From Clostridiales bacterium (GTDB lineage: Bacteria; Bacillota; Clostridia; Lachnospirales; Lachnospiraceae), in NCBI GenBank assembly GCA_012512855.1, contig JAAZDK010000168.1, positions 1-32,533 of the forward strand: a DNA stretch of 32,533 nucleotides, read 5' to 3'. The position numbers were made by a program, and so were the translations under genes. The notes beneath the pieces are model-generated. The model worked only from the letters and a program-made list of their open reading frames with translations, made no database searches and had not been told where the DNA came from. How positions within the stretch are numbered: position 1 is the first letter of the stretch; every line of letters begins with the position of its first letter. Below are positions 8,479 through 16,350 of the stretch, in pieces.

Positions 8479-8590
8479 ATCTTTTCACCCTTCCTTCATT
8501 GATAAATTGAACTTCAAGATTTTAATTACATTAATGAAGATGGTTAGAGTGGATATTGGAAATAAAAGCTTTCTTCAAGTTTCAGGAATT

Positions 8591-8626
8591 AAAAAAAGCT
8601 TTTATCCCGTAAAGGGACAAAAGCTT
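8591..8626 (-). terminator. T-box attenuator terminator before trpE
   Basis: Minus-strand hairpin AAGCTTTTGTCCC / GGGATAAAAGCTT (one mismatch) with a short loop, followed by a run of seven Ts. It lies immediately after the T-box sequence, and the antiterminator would use part of the upstream arm. Premature termination here would set trp operon expression. Confidence 0.9.
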
Positions 8627-8903
8627 AAAACTTCTGCGGTGCCACCCAATTTGATGTATAAAACATCCACTCATTTTGCATACCATCATATGCACCCTAC
8701 TGATAACGGACAGGGTTCCCGTAAGCGACTACTCTCATATTACTTACCTGTAATATGATTTCGGGCTTCCCTCACAAGGCCATTCAGTATTACCTCTGCA
8801 ACCGCATTCCCACCAGCAGCGGCTCTCTGTATACATCCGGTAAAACCTACTATTCTTGCTCAACGGTTTAATTCTTATTTCATTGGCTTGGTTTTTTATA
8901 TTT
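8591..8903 (-). ncRNA. Tryptophan T-box leader RNA
   Basis: The conserved T-box GGGTGGCACCGCAG is present on the minus strand (plus 8635-8648), followed by the terminator. Upstream are the stem I elements: AGAGAGCC with the distal GGTGGGAA loop, then TGAATGGCC, where the specifier codon reads UGG (8780-8782). A stem II hairpin (CATATTAC/GTAATATG), a CGGGAACCCTGTCCG hairpin and a stem III hairpin (GGATGT/ACATC) follow. UGG names tryptophan, matching the genes downstream: uncharged tRNA-Trp should stabilise the antiterminator. About 110 nt separate the terminator from trpE. The transcription start is estimated from the promoter. Confidence 0.93.
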
Positions 8904-8909
8904 AAGCGC

Positions 8910-8939
8910 ATTATAACAACAGACAAAATTAGTTGTCAA
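8910..8939 (-). promoter_or_regulatory. Sigma-A promoter of the trp operon
   Basis: TTGACA (8934-8939) and TATAAT (8910-8915) with an 18-bp spacer, both perfect consensus, just upstream of the T-box leader. Confidence 0.85.
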
Positions 8940-9116
8940 GAAGAATTTTTAAAATTTTTTAAGGATTTGATCTTTTATATTTTACCATATGTATAAAATA
9001 AGCTCACTTTCAAATGTGGAGTTCGCTTATAAATGGGAAAAATGGTTTTGTAATTTGCCAAAATAAATCACGACTGATAATAATTAAATTTTTCGTTTAC
9101 TTTAATATATAAATTA

Positions 9117-9145
9117 TTGACAGTCAGATATAAATAAGTTATATT
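9117..9145 (+). promoter_or_regulatory. Sigma-A promoter of purE
   Basis: TTGACA (9117-9122), 17-bp spacer, TATATT (9140-9145). The roughly 75-nt leader holds a small hairpin CTCCAT-TGT-ATGGAG at about 9168-9182. I recognise no purine riboswitch and no clear PurBox. Confidence 0.65.
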
Positions 9146-9228
9146 GCATTTACAACACGAAATCATGCTCCATTGTATGGAGTTACGATTATCTAATGCC
9201 CATATCTTACATAAAGGAGGAGATAAAA

Positions 9229-9726
9229 ATGACCAAAAAAGTAGCTATATTAATGGGCAGCGACAGTGACATACCTGTAGTCAACGGAGCGATTAATGCC
9301 TTAAAGGGCTTCGGCATTCCGGTTGAAGTACATATTATGAGTGCCCACAGAACTCCAACTCAGGCGGCTGAATTTGCATCCAAAGCAAAAGAAAACGGCT
9401 TTGGCGTTATAATATGTGCAGCAGGAAAGGCCGCCAATCTGGCAGGTGTTATTGCCGCCCATACTACTCTTCCGGTGATAGGTATACCGATAAAATCCTC
9501 CACACTGGACGGACTGGACGCTTTACTGTCAACGGTACAAATGCCAAAGGGTGTTCCTGTAGCTTGTGTAGCAATTGATGGAGCTGACAATGCAGCTATT
9601 CTGGCAGCCCAGATATTAGCCGTAAATGACGAAGAACTCAGCAGTAAACTGGAGAAAATGAAACAGGATATGACTGATGATGTTATCCGCAAAGACCAAA
9701 AGCTCCAGGCTGAAATGAACAGTTAA
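9229..9726 (+). CDS. purE: N5-carboxyaminoimidazole ribonucleotide mutase (PurE)
   Basis: 165 residues, normal PurE length, with the substrate-binding GSDSD, the SAHRTP segment carrying the catalytic His, and IVQMP-like TVQMPKGVPV. It works in de novo purine synthesis, converting N5-CAIR to CAIR. The ATG at 9229 follows AAAGGAGG by about 7 nt; an open frame back to 9196 has no site of its own. The usual class I GGAAHLPG segment reads GKAANLAG here, so the His of that loop is Asn. The gene stands alone, with no purK, purC or other pur gene in the window. The family is secure; class I versus class II is less certain because of the changed loop. Confidence 0.92.
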   Translation: MTKKVAILMGSDSDIPVVNGAINALKGFGIPVEVHIMSAHRTPTQAAEFASKAKENGFGVIICAAGKAANLAGVIAAHTTLPVIGIPIKSSTLDGLDALLSTVQMPKGVPVACVAIDGADNAAILAAQILAVNDEELSSKLEKMKQDMTDDVIRKDQKLQAEMNS

Positions 9727-9868
9727 TCCGCTTCGGATTAATTGCTTGGTGTTGGGAAAAATAATTTATCCGGCTCGTTTTGAAAAATCGTTTCGTAGTG
9801 TGTGATAAAATAACTTTATTGATACTTATAGCCGAGCAATATCCGGTTTGAATACTATAGATAAAGAC

Positions 9869-9951
9869 AACAGATTCATTTTCTGCAGCAGGCCGTCCTG
9901 GTTGGTAAAAGATACAACATGCTCAGGAATAATGAATCTGTTTTATTGTTC
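9869..9951. terminator. Convergent (probably bidirectional) terminator between purE and the protease gene
   Basis: A 12-bp perfect inverted repeat, AACAGATTCATT (9869-9880) and AATGAATCTGTT (9931-9942), closes a ~50-nt loop that can pair further (TTCTG with CAGGAA). It is followed on the plus strand by the U-rich TTTTATTGTT. The minus strand side is less U-rich. A shorter hairpin, TTAATCCG-CTT-CGGATTAA, overlaps the purE stop but has no T run. Confidence 0.6.
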
Positions 9952-9981
9952 TACAATTGTAATCTTGTCATTGCCTCTTTA

Positions 9982-11838
9982 TTACTCGTATATTCTAGCT
10001 GTGTAGAAAATATAATCAATATCTCCTCCGTTATATTCATCATCCTTATGTAATATAGCTATATAATAGGTACCGGGAATCAGGAAGACATCATATAGCT
10101 TGGCAGTATAATCATCTCCCTTTTCCGCAAACAGATAGCTGTCTTCACTATCCATCAGTACAAAATAGCTATCATCAATGCCGATACCGTCCTTGTAATT
10201 TATAAATGCATAGAAATAGCCATAATAATCCATCTCAAACCTGTATATATCCCATAATTCACCCGGTTTCAGTCTTCCTATTACCGCAGTATCGGACGGT
10301 ATCTCCTGACAGGTTGCAAACTTCTTGCTGTTTTGCTCATCTTCAATTATGGCATTGGCAAGCATCTCATCCAAAAGCATTTTGTCATATAATTCAATAT
10401 ATTCCTCGATACTTATGGGCCTGTTGGTATTAATTTTTTGCAGCTCCCTGATATTTATTGCAAAATTGAGATTTTGCCCATCAACAAAATACATGTTAAT
10501 TATGCCAATGACCTCTCCGTATTTATTTATCAGGGGACCACCGCTGTTACCCTTCGATACCGGTGCATCTATCTGAATATAATCCACATTATTATCGGAT
10601 ATTTTTCTGGAGGCTGAGGTTACCATACCCTTGGTCATCGTTGCAGTCAGTCCAAAGGGGCTACCAATTGCATATACATCCTGGCCTACTGCAACCTTAT
10701 CCTGACTTATGATTAAGGGAGCATTTTCCTTATCTGTGGCAAGTATGGCCAGATCCAGCTTCTTATCAAAGCCAAGTATGGTTTTTATTTCAACAGTCTC
10801 TTCGTCGTAACCCTTGACAGTAATCTTTTTTGCACCCTCTATTACATGATAATTTGTTACTATTATGCCTTTATCAACATAAAAGCCGGAGCCAATAGAC
10901 TGCATATCGTCAGAAACAGCATTTATCTCGACAGTAGATTTTCCACATAACTCATAAATTTCTTCCGCAGTCAGAGCTTTCTTCTGCTTGGGCTTTTCTG
11001 TTACGATAACATTTATAAAAAGCTTGTCGTTTGTCTTATTACTGCTTATTGTTATTGTATCTGTCCCGATCTTAAGGGGCTTAATGGTCAGGGCAATCCT
11101 GTCCCCATCAAAAGTCTCCGCCCATTCACAGCTCACTATATCACTGCTGCCTGTTTGAAATTGGAGGCTTTCTCCCTCCATTATATCTGTTACCCTAATC
11201 CATACGGTAAAGTCATTATATAAGCTAATTTCGGTAGAAAAGCTTCCTAAACGGTTTGTACCAATTTCTAGCTTGCACTTGGCAGTCAAATCACCCAGCC
11301 TTGCATAGATCGTAGCCTGACCTCCATTTTTGGCGGTAACCTTACCCTTGGAGGAAACCTCTGCTACATCAGGATTTGACGAGCTCCAGCTGATTTCGCC
11401 ATCTATACCATATGCCTTAGCTTTAAATTGAGCTGTCTCTCCTGCATTAAGATAGCTTGTCGATTGGGTAATGGATATATATGGCTTTTTAACAGTAACC
11501 TTCAGCTTAAGGCTGAATGTTTTTTTATTCTGCTTAACTGTTGCAGTAATCGTAGCGCTGCCTGCTGATATTGCCTTTACTACACCCTTTGCCGATACCT
11601 TTGCAACCTTTTCATTGCTGGATTTATATGAAAGCTTCGCTCCCTTGGCAAGATTATTTATCTTGATTGTATAATCCTTATATCCAAGATAAAGTGTTAT
11701 CTTTTGCTCCTTCAGTGCAGGGGCTTTCTCGGCAGCATAGGCCGTCATGACCACATTCATATCAAACATGGCCGGTATGCCATATGAGATTATTAACACC
11801 ATAATCAGACTTACTATAATTTTTTTAAATTTATACAT
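9982..11838 (-). CDS. Secreted BIG2-domain / HtrA-like trypsin serine protease
   Basis: 618 residues. The start at 11838 (MYKFKKIIVS) is chosen because it gives a signal peptide (basic start, hydrophobic core to about 22, further hydrophobic stretch ending in AYAAEK) and follows GGGAGG; the longer frame from 11967 begins upstream of the promoter. Two Ig-like BIG2 domains (about 42-117 and 118-193) show the S-x-N-x-x-V-A-x-V-S-x-x-G-x-V pattern, followed by a third beta-rich, less clear segment. A trypsin-like domain (about 300-490) has the triad His331 (NYHVIEG), Asp362 (KKLDLAIL) and Ser432 (KGNSGGPL), close to HtrA/DegP but with no PDZ domain seen. The C-terminal ~80 residues resemble a pre-peptidase C-terminal beta domain. 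Probably cell-wall associated or secreted; substrates are unknown. Confidence 0.85.
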   Translation of the reverse strand: MYKFKKIIVSLIMVLIISYGIPAMFDMNVVMTAYAAEKAPALKEQKITLYLGYKDYTIKINNLAKGAKLSYKSSNEKVAKVSAKGVVKAISAGSATITATVKQNKKTFSLKLKVTVKKPYISITQSTSYLNAGETAQFKAKAYGIDGEISWSSSNPDVAEVSSKGKVTAKNGGQATIYARLGDLTAKCKLEIGTNRLGSFSTEISLYNDFTVWIRVTDIMEGESLQFQTGSSDIVSCEWAETFDGDRIALTIKPLKIGTDTITISSNKTNDKLFINVIVTEKPKQKKALTAEEIYELCGKSTVEINAVSDDMQSIGSGFYVDKGIIVTNYHVIEGAKKITVKGYDEETVEIKTILGFDKKLDLAILATDKENAPLIISQDKVAVGQDVYAIGSPFGLTATMTKGMVTSASRKISDNNVDYIQIDAPVSKGNSGGPLINKYGEVIGIINMYFVDGQNLNFAINIRELQKINTNRPISIEEYIELYDKMLLDEMLANAIIEDEQNSKKFATCQEIPSDTAVIGRLKPGELWDIYRFEMDYYGYFYAFINYKDGIGIDDSYFVLMDSEDSYLFAEKGDDYTAKLYDVFLIPGTYYIAILHKDDEYNGGDIDYIFYTARIYE

Positions 11839-11874
11839 TTCAGCTGAAAGCCTCCCGATTATCCAGATACTTTT

Positions 11875-11902
11875 ATTATAGCGGTATATTTTGCATATGC
11901 AA
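11875..11902 (-). promoter_or_regulatory. Promoter of the BIG2-trypsin protease gene with a palindromic -35
   Basis: TTGCAT (11897-11902), 16-bp spacer, TATAAT (11875-11880) on the minus strand. The -35 lies inside a perfect 12-bp palindrome, TTGCATATGCAA (11891-11902), which could be an operator. Confidence 0.6.
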
Positions 11903-12131
11903 GCTTGTAATTTCACAATGTTTAATTTTATCTTTATTTTTCTAGATATTAAGCTGTAAAATATCATAATAAATGCACATATCTTAGATGATTATGATTA
12001 TTTCTTGATATTATATAGCTAAATGCCTTGGTTCAAATTGCTAAAGCCTTAATGAAGAAATATATGAAGCTTACTGTTCATGTTGAAAAAGCGAAAATGA
12101 TGAAAGATGGCAATAATAATATACTCTTAAT
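11903..12131. other. Gene-free stretch upstream of the araM leader
   Basis: AT-rich. The only frame of note is a 39-codon plus-strand ORF (12052-12171) with no ribosome site that runs through the terminator at 12132-12165, so I do not call it. A promoter for the RNA that ends at that terminator should lie here, but I cannot place one with confidence. Confidence 0.5.
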
Positions 12132-12165
12132 CCATGATATGATAAAATTATATCATGGTTTTTTT
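12132..12165 (+). terminator. Intrinsic terminator in the araM leader
   Basis: Perfect 9-bp stem CCATGATAT / ATATCATGG (12132-12140, 12150-12158), 9-nt loop, then seven Ts. It lies only about 70 bp before the dehydrogenase start and no plus-strand gene ends upstream, so it may act as an attenuator or end a short leader RNA. Confidence 0.75.
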
Positions 12166-12235
12166 ATATAGCTGGTTTGATTCTTTATTCTTGATAAGGA
12201 CTATCAAATCAAATACGGATAAAGGCGGTAGAATT

Positions 12236-13615
12236 ATGAATTTAGATAAGCAAGCTATTCTTTTGGATGGAAACAGCGACATTAACGAATATCTCAAAGG
12301 CAGCCTTGGCTGTGATTGCGGCAGAGAGCATTCGGCAGCAATAAAGCAAATTGAAATTAAGGAAAATGCCATATATTCACTTATACCCTATCTTAAGGCC
12401 AATAGCTACAGAAGGCCATTCCTTATTTTTGACAAAACCACATACAAGCTGGCCGGTGATTTGCTAATCAATTTATTCAATGAAGCAAATCAGGCCTTCT
12501 CCTGTCACGTTATAGAAAGCCCTGAGCCTGTTCCGGACGAATGGGCGGTCGGTGATATTCTTATCCATTATGATAACTCCTCTGATTGCATTATAGGAGT
12601 CGGAAGTGGAACTATCAATGACCTAAGCCGCTTTGTCAGCTTCAGACTCGGTATTCCATATATTATTGTGGCTACCGCTCCAAGTATGGACGGCTATGCC
12701 TCAAATGTTGCTCCCCTGATTGTCAATCATCTTAAAACTACATACGAAGCCCAAACTGCTCATGCCATTTTTGCCGACAGCAGCCTGCTAAAGAGTGCGC
12801 CCATGAATATGCTTGCTGCAGGTATAGGCGATATTCTGGGCAAATACAGCTGCCTGTGTGACTGGGAAATAGCTCATATAGTCACAGACGAATACTACTG
12901 TCCCACGGTAGCGGCTATTGTAAAAAGGTCGCTGGAGGCTGTTTCATCCGGCATACATGCTGCCGCAGCCAAAAGTAATGATGCTATAAGGGATGTTATG
13001 AATGCCCTTGTTCTGTCCGGTATTGCCATGAGCTATGCGGGCAACTCCAGGCCTGCCTCCGGCAGCGAACATCATCTGTCCCATTACTGGGAAATGACTT
13101 ATCTCTTTGAGGGGAGAAAGCCGGTTTTACACGGCACCAAGGTCGGTATCGGAACCATAGCCGTCATCAGGGCCTTTGAGCTTCTTTTGTCAAGGAAAAT
13201 AGATTTTGATAAGGCCAGGGCTGCCGCTTCAAGCTTTGACATGCATGAATGGGAGGCGGATATGACGGAATCCTTTCGGCAGGCTGCACCCACTGTTATA
13301 GTTCTTGAACGGCAGGTGGGAAAGAACAATCCTGAAAATGTAATTAGGCGCATTAATAAGCTTGAGGCAAACTGGAATGAAATAGCGAAAATTATCGCAG
13401 GCCTGCCTGCTGCAGATAAAATCAGGTCATGGCTCAGGGCTTTGGGAGCAGCCGACAGTCCCATGGCAATAGGTATAGACAGGAAGCTTTTCATAAAAAG
13501 CTTTGCTGTCGCCAAGGAACTGAGAAACCGCTATGGTCTGCTCCAAATCCTCTTTGATCTGAGCTTAACGGAAGAAATTGCTGAAGAAGTATGGGAATAT
13601 TTTCAGCAAAATTAA
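12236..13615 (+). CDS. araM: sn-Glycerol-1-phosphate dehydrogenase, AraM/EgsA family
   Basis: 459 residues, in the iron/nickel alcohol-dehydrogenase-like superfamily. It has GVGSGTIND (121-129) for NAD(P), TAPSMDGYAS (147-156), and likely metal ligands Asp199 (AGIGDILGK), a His of SGSEHHLSH (279-283) and His299 (LHGTKVGIGT). It would reduce dihydroxyacetone phosphate to sn-glycerol 1-phosphate, as the Bacillus AraM enzyme does. The ATG at 12236 follows AAAGGCGG by about 7 nt; the frame is open to 12155 but that part runs into the leader terminator. It precedes sugar-metabolism genes, recalling the arabinose operon setting of B. subtilis araM, though no arabinose gene is in view. The family is secure; the exact substrate is inferred. 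Confidence 0.9.
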   Translation: MNLDKQAILLDGNSDINEYLKGSLGCDCGREHSAAIKQIEIKENAIYSLIPYLKANSYRRPFLIFDKTTYKLAGDLLINLFNEANQAFSCHVIESPEPVPDEWAVGDILIHYDNSSDCIIGVGSGTINDLSRFVSFRLGIPYIIVATAPSMDGYASNVAPLIVNHLKTTYEAQTAHAIFADSSLLKSAPMNMLAAGIGDILGKYSCLCDWEIAHIVTDEYYCPTVAAIVKRSLEAVSSGIHAAAAKSNDAIRDVMNALVLSGIAMSYAGNSRPASGSEHHLSHYWEMTYLFEGRKPVLHGTKVGIGTIAVIRAFELLLSRKIDFDKARAAASSFDMHEWEADMTESFRQAAPTVIVLERQVGKNNPENVIRRINKLEANWNEIAKIIAGLPAADKIRSWLRALGAADSPMAIGIDRKLFIKSFAVAKELRNRYGLLQILFDLSLTEEIAEEVWEYFQQN

Positions 13616-13630
13616 AATAAATTAACACTT

Positions 13631-13694
13631 AAATCCCCTTTGGACAGTTTGTACTAATTATATTTTATATAGACCTGCCTGAAGGGGTTTTTTA
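13631..13694 (+). terminator. Intrinsic terminator after araM
   Basis: AATCCCCTTTGGACAG pairs with CTGCCTGAAGGGGTT (small mismatches) around a ~27-nt AT-rich loop, followed by a T-rich tract (TTTTTTATTTT). Confidence 0.8.
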
Positions 13695-13697
13695 TTT

Positions 13698-14031
13698 TAA
13701 TTTATCGGACGAGGATAAAAAAAGCAAGATTTGCAATATTTTAAACAAGAATAACTTAGATTTTATTTCTCTTAATAATTATAATAAGTATAACGTAATA
13801 AGCCGGACAGGCTGACAGTCGTACTTATATCCACAAGATGATTGAGTACGCTATTTCATTTTAAATATTGCATAAATTATTTCAAATATTAAAACAACAA
13901 GATGCATTATAGTATTGTACTATCATGAGTCCTGTCAGGTAGTTTACAGTCCGGATAAAAAGCCCGTTTATATTCGTCTGCAACAGCACAATTCAATAAA
14001 TATTACATTAAAACAAGGCAGGTATTAAATT
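13698..14031. other. Gene-free region upstream of the oxidoreductase with a palindrome and weak promoter
   Basis: No gene is seen. There is an exact palindrome ATAGTA-TTG-TACTAT (13909-13923), a candidate operator, and a moderate promoter TTTACA (13943-13948) with 18-bp spacing to TTTATA (13967-13972). The ribosome site before 14032 is weak (AAGGCAGG). Confidence 0.45.
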
Positions 14032-15189
14032 ATGGAGAAGCTACGTTTTGGAATTATTGGGATTGGCAACATGGGCTCTGCCCATGCCCGAAGCCTCTAT
14101 AACGGGGAGGTGCCCGGAGCCATTCTTACAGCCGTATGCGATATCAATCCTGAACGGCTAAACTGGGCAAAGAACAACCTGGGCAGTGATGTACAGCTCT
14201 TTGACAATGCAGATGACCTTTTTAGAGCCGGGGTTACAGATGCTGTTCTTATTGCCACTCCCCATTATGATCATCCGCCTCTTGCAATTAAGGGCTTTGA
14301 GGCCAAGCAGCATGTACTTATTGAAAAGCCTGCAGGAGTATATACTAGACAGGTCAGAATTATGAATGATGCCGCAAATGCCTCAGGCAAGGTCTTTGGT
14401 ATTATGTATAACCAAAGGACCAATCCTCTCTACCAGAAGCTAAAGGATCTGATTGACAGTGGTGAGCTGGGAGAAATCCGCAGAAGCAACTGGATTATTA
14501 CAGACTGGTACAGACCCCAGAGCTACTATGACTCAGGAAGCTGGCGTGCCAGCTGGGCAGGTGAAGGCGGCGGGGTTCTTATTAACCAGGCTCCCCATCA
14601 GCTGGATCTCTGGCAATGGATCTGCGGAATGCCAAAACGCATAAGGGCCTTCTGCGGCTTTGGCAAATACCATGACATAGAGGTTGAGGATGATGTAACT
14701 GCTTATGTGGAATACGAAAATGGGGCTACAGGTGTCTTTGTCACCTCAACATCAGACTGTCCGGGAAGCAACCGTTTTGAAATCAGCGGTGATATGGGTA
14801 AAATAGTTATCGAGGACGGCAAGCTCATCTTCTGGAGAAACCGTATGTCAGAGCGAATATTCAATGCAGAATTCAAATACGGCTTTGGACAGCCGGAGGT
14901 CTGGAAATGCGAAATTCCCGTATCAGGCCCCAATCTGCAGCATGTGGGTATATTAAGAAATTTCACAGATGCCATTTTACAAGGAGCAAAACTGCTTGCT
15001 CCCGGACAAGAAGGTATTCGCGGTCTGACTCTGTCCAATGCCATGCATTTGTCGGCATGGACGGACAGCTGGGTTGAGCTGCCTATAGATGAGGAATTAT
15101 ACCTCTCTCTCCTTCAGGAAAGGATTAAAAATTCAAGCAAAAAGAAAAATGTAGAGGCAAGAACCCTGGATATAGACGCAAGCTTCTAA
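14032..15189 (+). CDS. Gfo/Idh/MocA-family NAD(P)-dependent sugar oxidoreductase
   Basis: 385 residues. The N-terminal Rossmann fold has GIIGIGNMG (7-15), a D-I-N acidic end of beta 2, and the family EKP motif (Glu98-Lys99-Pro100; the Lys is catalytic). The C-terminal alpha/beta domain has the Gfo/Idh signature segment GGVLINQAPHQLDLWQW, with the His-x-x-Asp that usually binds substrate. Members oxidise or reduce a hydroxyl on sugars, inositols or sugar acids; this sequence does not tell which. A hairpin terminator follows. It is convergent with an AraC regulator and lies near an isomerase-like gene and an alpha-xylosidase, so a role in catabolism of a plant-derived sugar is plausible but inferred. 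Confidence 0.88.
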   Translation: MEKLRFGIIGIGNMGSAHARSLYNGEVPGAILTAVCDINPERLNWAKNNLGSDVQLFDNADDLFRAGVTDAVLIATPHYDHPPLAIKGFEAKQHVLIEKPAGVYTRQVRIMNDAANASGKVFGIMYNQRTNPLYQKLKDLIDSGELGEIRRSNWIITDWYRPQSYYDSGSWRASWAGEGGGVLINQAPHQLDLWQWICGMPKRIRAFCGFGKYHDIEVEDDVTAYVEYENGATGVFVTSTSDCPGSNRFEISGDMGKIVIEDGKLIFWRNRMSERIFNAEFKYGFGQPEVWKCEIPVSGPNLQHVGILRNFTDAILQGAKLLAPGQEGIRGLTLSNAMHLSAWTDSWVELPIDEELYLSLLQERIKNSSKKKNVEARTLDIDASF

Positions 15190-15229
15190 TACATCTATAT
15201 CTTTATACAATAAAGTAAACTCTCCCCTT

Positions 15230-15287
15230 CCGGCTTAACTAAGCAAGGCTGCCGGCAGATGCCTGCAGCCCTGCTTTGCCGGCTTTT
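15230..15287 (+). terminator. Terminator between the oxidoreductase and araC-like genes
   Basis: AAGCAAGGCTGC (15241-15252) pairs with GCAGCCCTGCTT (15265-15276) with one mismatch. An outer CCGGC/GCCGG pair (15230-15234, 15278-15282) extends it, followed by CTTTTG. The tail is short, so efficiency is uncertain. Confidence 0.6.
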
Positions 15288-15290
15288 GAC

Positions 15291-16151
15291 TTAGCTTTGC
15301 ATTATATACATTCCTGATTTTGAATATTTCTGTGGTGATATACCTACTATTTTCCTAAAAGCCCTGTAAAAGCTGGAATAATCGCCAAAACCGACCTCAT
15401 CGGCAGCCTCAAGAACAGGTACATTTTTATTAAGCAGCTCCTGGGCCTTCATAATTCTCTTGTAGGTAATATACTCGTTAACCGTAAAGCCGGTATTCTG
15501 CTTGAAAATATGACAGAGATAGTATTTGTTGACAAAGAATTCATTTTCAAGCAAATCCAGAGTCAGCCTTTTATTGAGATTGGCGTTGATGAAATTTAAT
15601 ATATCTGTAAGTTTATCATATTTGGCAACAGGCTCGGTAATAATGCTTTTGTCTGATGCATAAATCCTGTTTATCTCTATCAGCATCTGCATAAAAAGCA
15701 GCTTGATAAGAAAATGATCTTCATTTTGGTCTCTTCTGGCGGCTGCCTCTATCTTGTCAAGTATTTCAGGGATACCGCCGGCGATAACCTCCTTGGCGCT
15801 GATCTTATTATATAAACCGAGCTTTCTGCGATCCAGATAATGAAAGGGATTGTACACCTCACTTTGAAGAAATGACAGTACATATTCGGGCTTGAATTGA
15901 ATGTATTTCCGCTTGTAGGGCTCCTGGGAATGGAATACGATCCTGTGAAGCTCCCTGCGATTGGTTATTATAATGTCCTGCGGTTCCACCTGATAGGCCT
16001 GTCCTTCTATATAATAGGTGAGGTCCCCCGACAGATAGTAAAATATTTCATATCCCTCATGTATGTGGGTATTTATGTCAAAAGGATTTACAGTCAGATT
16101 ATGGGCAAACATAAAATTATCTCTAATATATGTAAAGCTGAAATCCTGCAT
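15291..16151 (-). CDS. AraC-family transcriptional regulator with N-terminal cupin domain
   Basis: 286 residues. The N-terminal ~130 residues form a cupin-like sensor (HIHEGYEIFYYLSGDLTYYI, then QPQDIIIT-like VEPQDIIITN and RRELHRI). The C-terminal ~100 residues are two helix-turn-helix motifs: LTLDLLENEFFVNKYYLCHIFK and the AADEVGFGDYSSFYRAFRKIVG recognition unit followed by SPQKY. It is divergent from the isomerase-like gene, separated by 199 bp, and convergent with the oxidoreductase, so it probably controls one or both in response to a sugar. The ATG follows ACGGAGTGAAGG. The inducer cannot be inferred from sequence. Confidence 0.92.
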   Translation of the reverse strand: MQDFSFTYIRDNFMFAHNLTVNPFDINTHIHEGYEIFYYLSGDLTYYIEGQAYQVEPQDIIITNRRELHRIVFHSQEPYKRKYIQFKPEYVLSFLQSEVYNPFHYLDRRKLGLYNKISAKEVIAGGIPEILDKIEAAARRDQNEDHFLIKLLFMQMLIEINRIYASDKSIITEPVAKYDKLTDILNFINANLNKRLTLDLLENEFFVNKYYLCHIFKQNTGFTVNEYITYKRIMKAQELLNKNVPVLEAADEVGFGDYSSFYRAFRKIVGISPQKYSKSGMYIMQS

Positions 16152-16186
16152 ACTGCCTTCACTCCGTTTTTTCTGCTAATATTTAT

Positions 16187-16215
16187 ATTATAAGTCATAT
16201 ATCTCAATATAACAA
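16187..16215 (-). promoter_or_regulatory. Promoter of the araC-like regulator
   Basis: TTGTTA (16210-16215), 17-bp spacer, TATAAT (16187-16192) on the minus strand. In the same intergenic space a CGGCAT/ATGCCG inverted repeat (16261-16282) lies on the isomerase side. Confidence 0.6.
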
Positions 16216-16350
16216 CTTTTATTAGAAGCATTAGACTATATAAGCATACAGGAATTTTAACGGCATGTCGGGTCAAATGCCGAACTGCTGCTATTTGCTG
16301 CAAATCATCTTACTGCATGTAAATTTTCATATTAACTGAAAGGAGTATAT

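Noticed and set aside
8390-8926. ORFs on both strands across the trp leader
   Set aside because: They overlap the T-box RNA and the start of trpE; the conserved sequence is explained by RNA structure, not by protein.
9117-9228. Purine riboswitch in the purE leader
   Set aside because: The leader is short and I see only one small hairpin; the conserved purine-aptamer core was not found.
9766-9855. Repeated TATCCGG words after purE
   Set aside because: Only seven bases, two copies; expected by chance and without symmetry or context.
11839-11967. 43-residue N-terminal extension of the protease
   Set aside because: It begins upstream of the predicted promoter and would bury the signal peptide; the start at 11838 has a GGGAGG site.
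12052-12171. 39-codon plus-strand ORF before araM
   Set aside because: No ribosome binding site, and the frame runs straight through a strong intrinsic terminator; low-complexity AT-rich composition.
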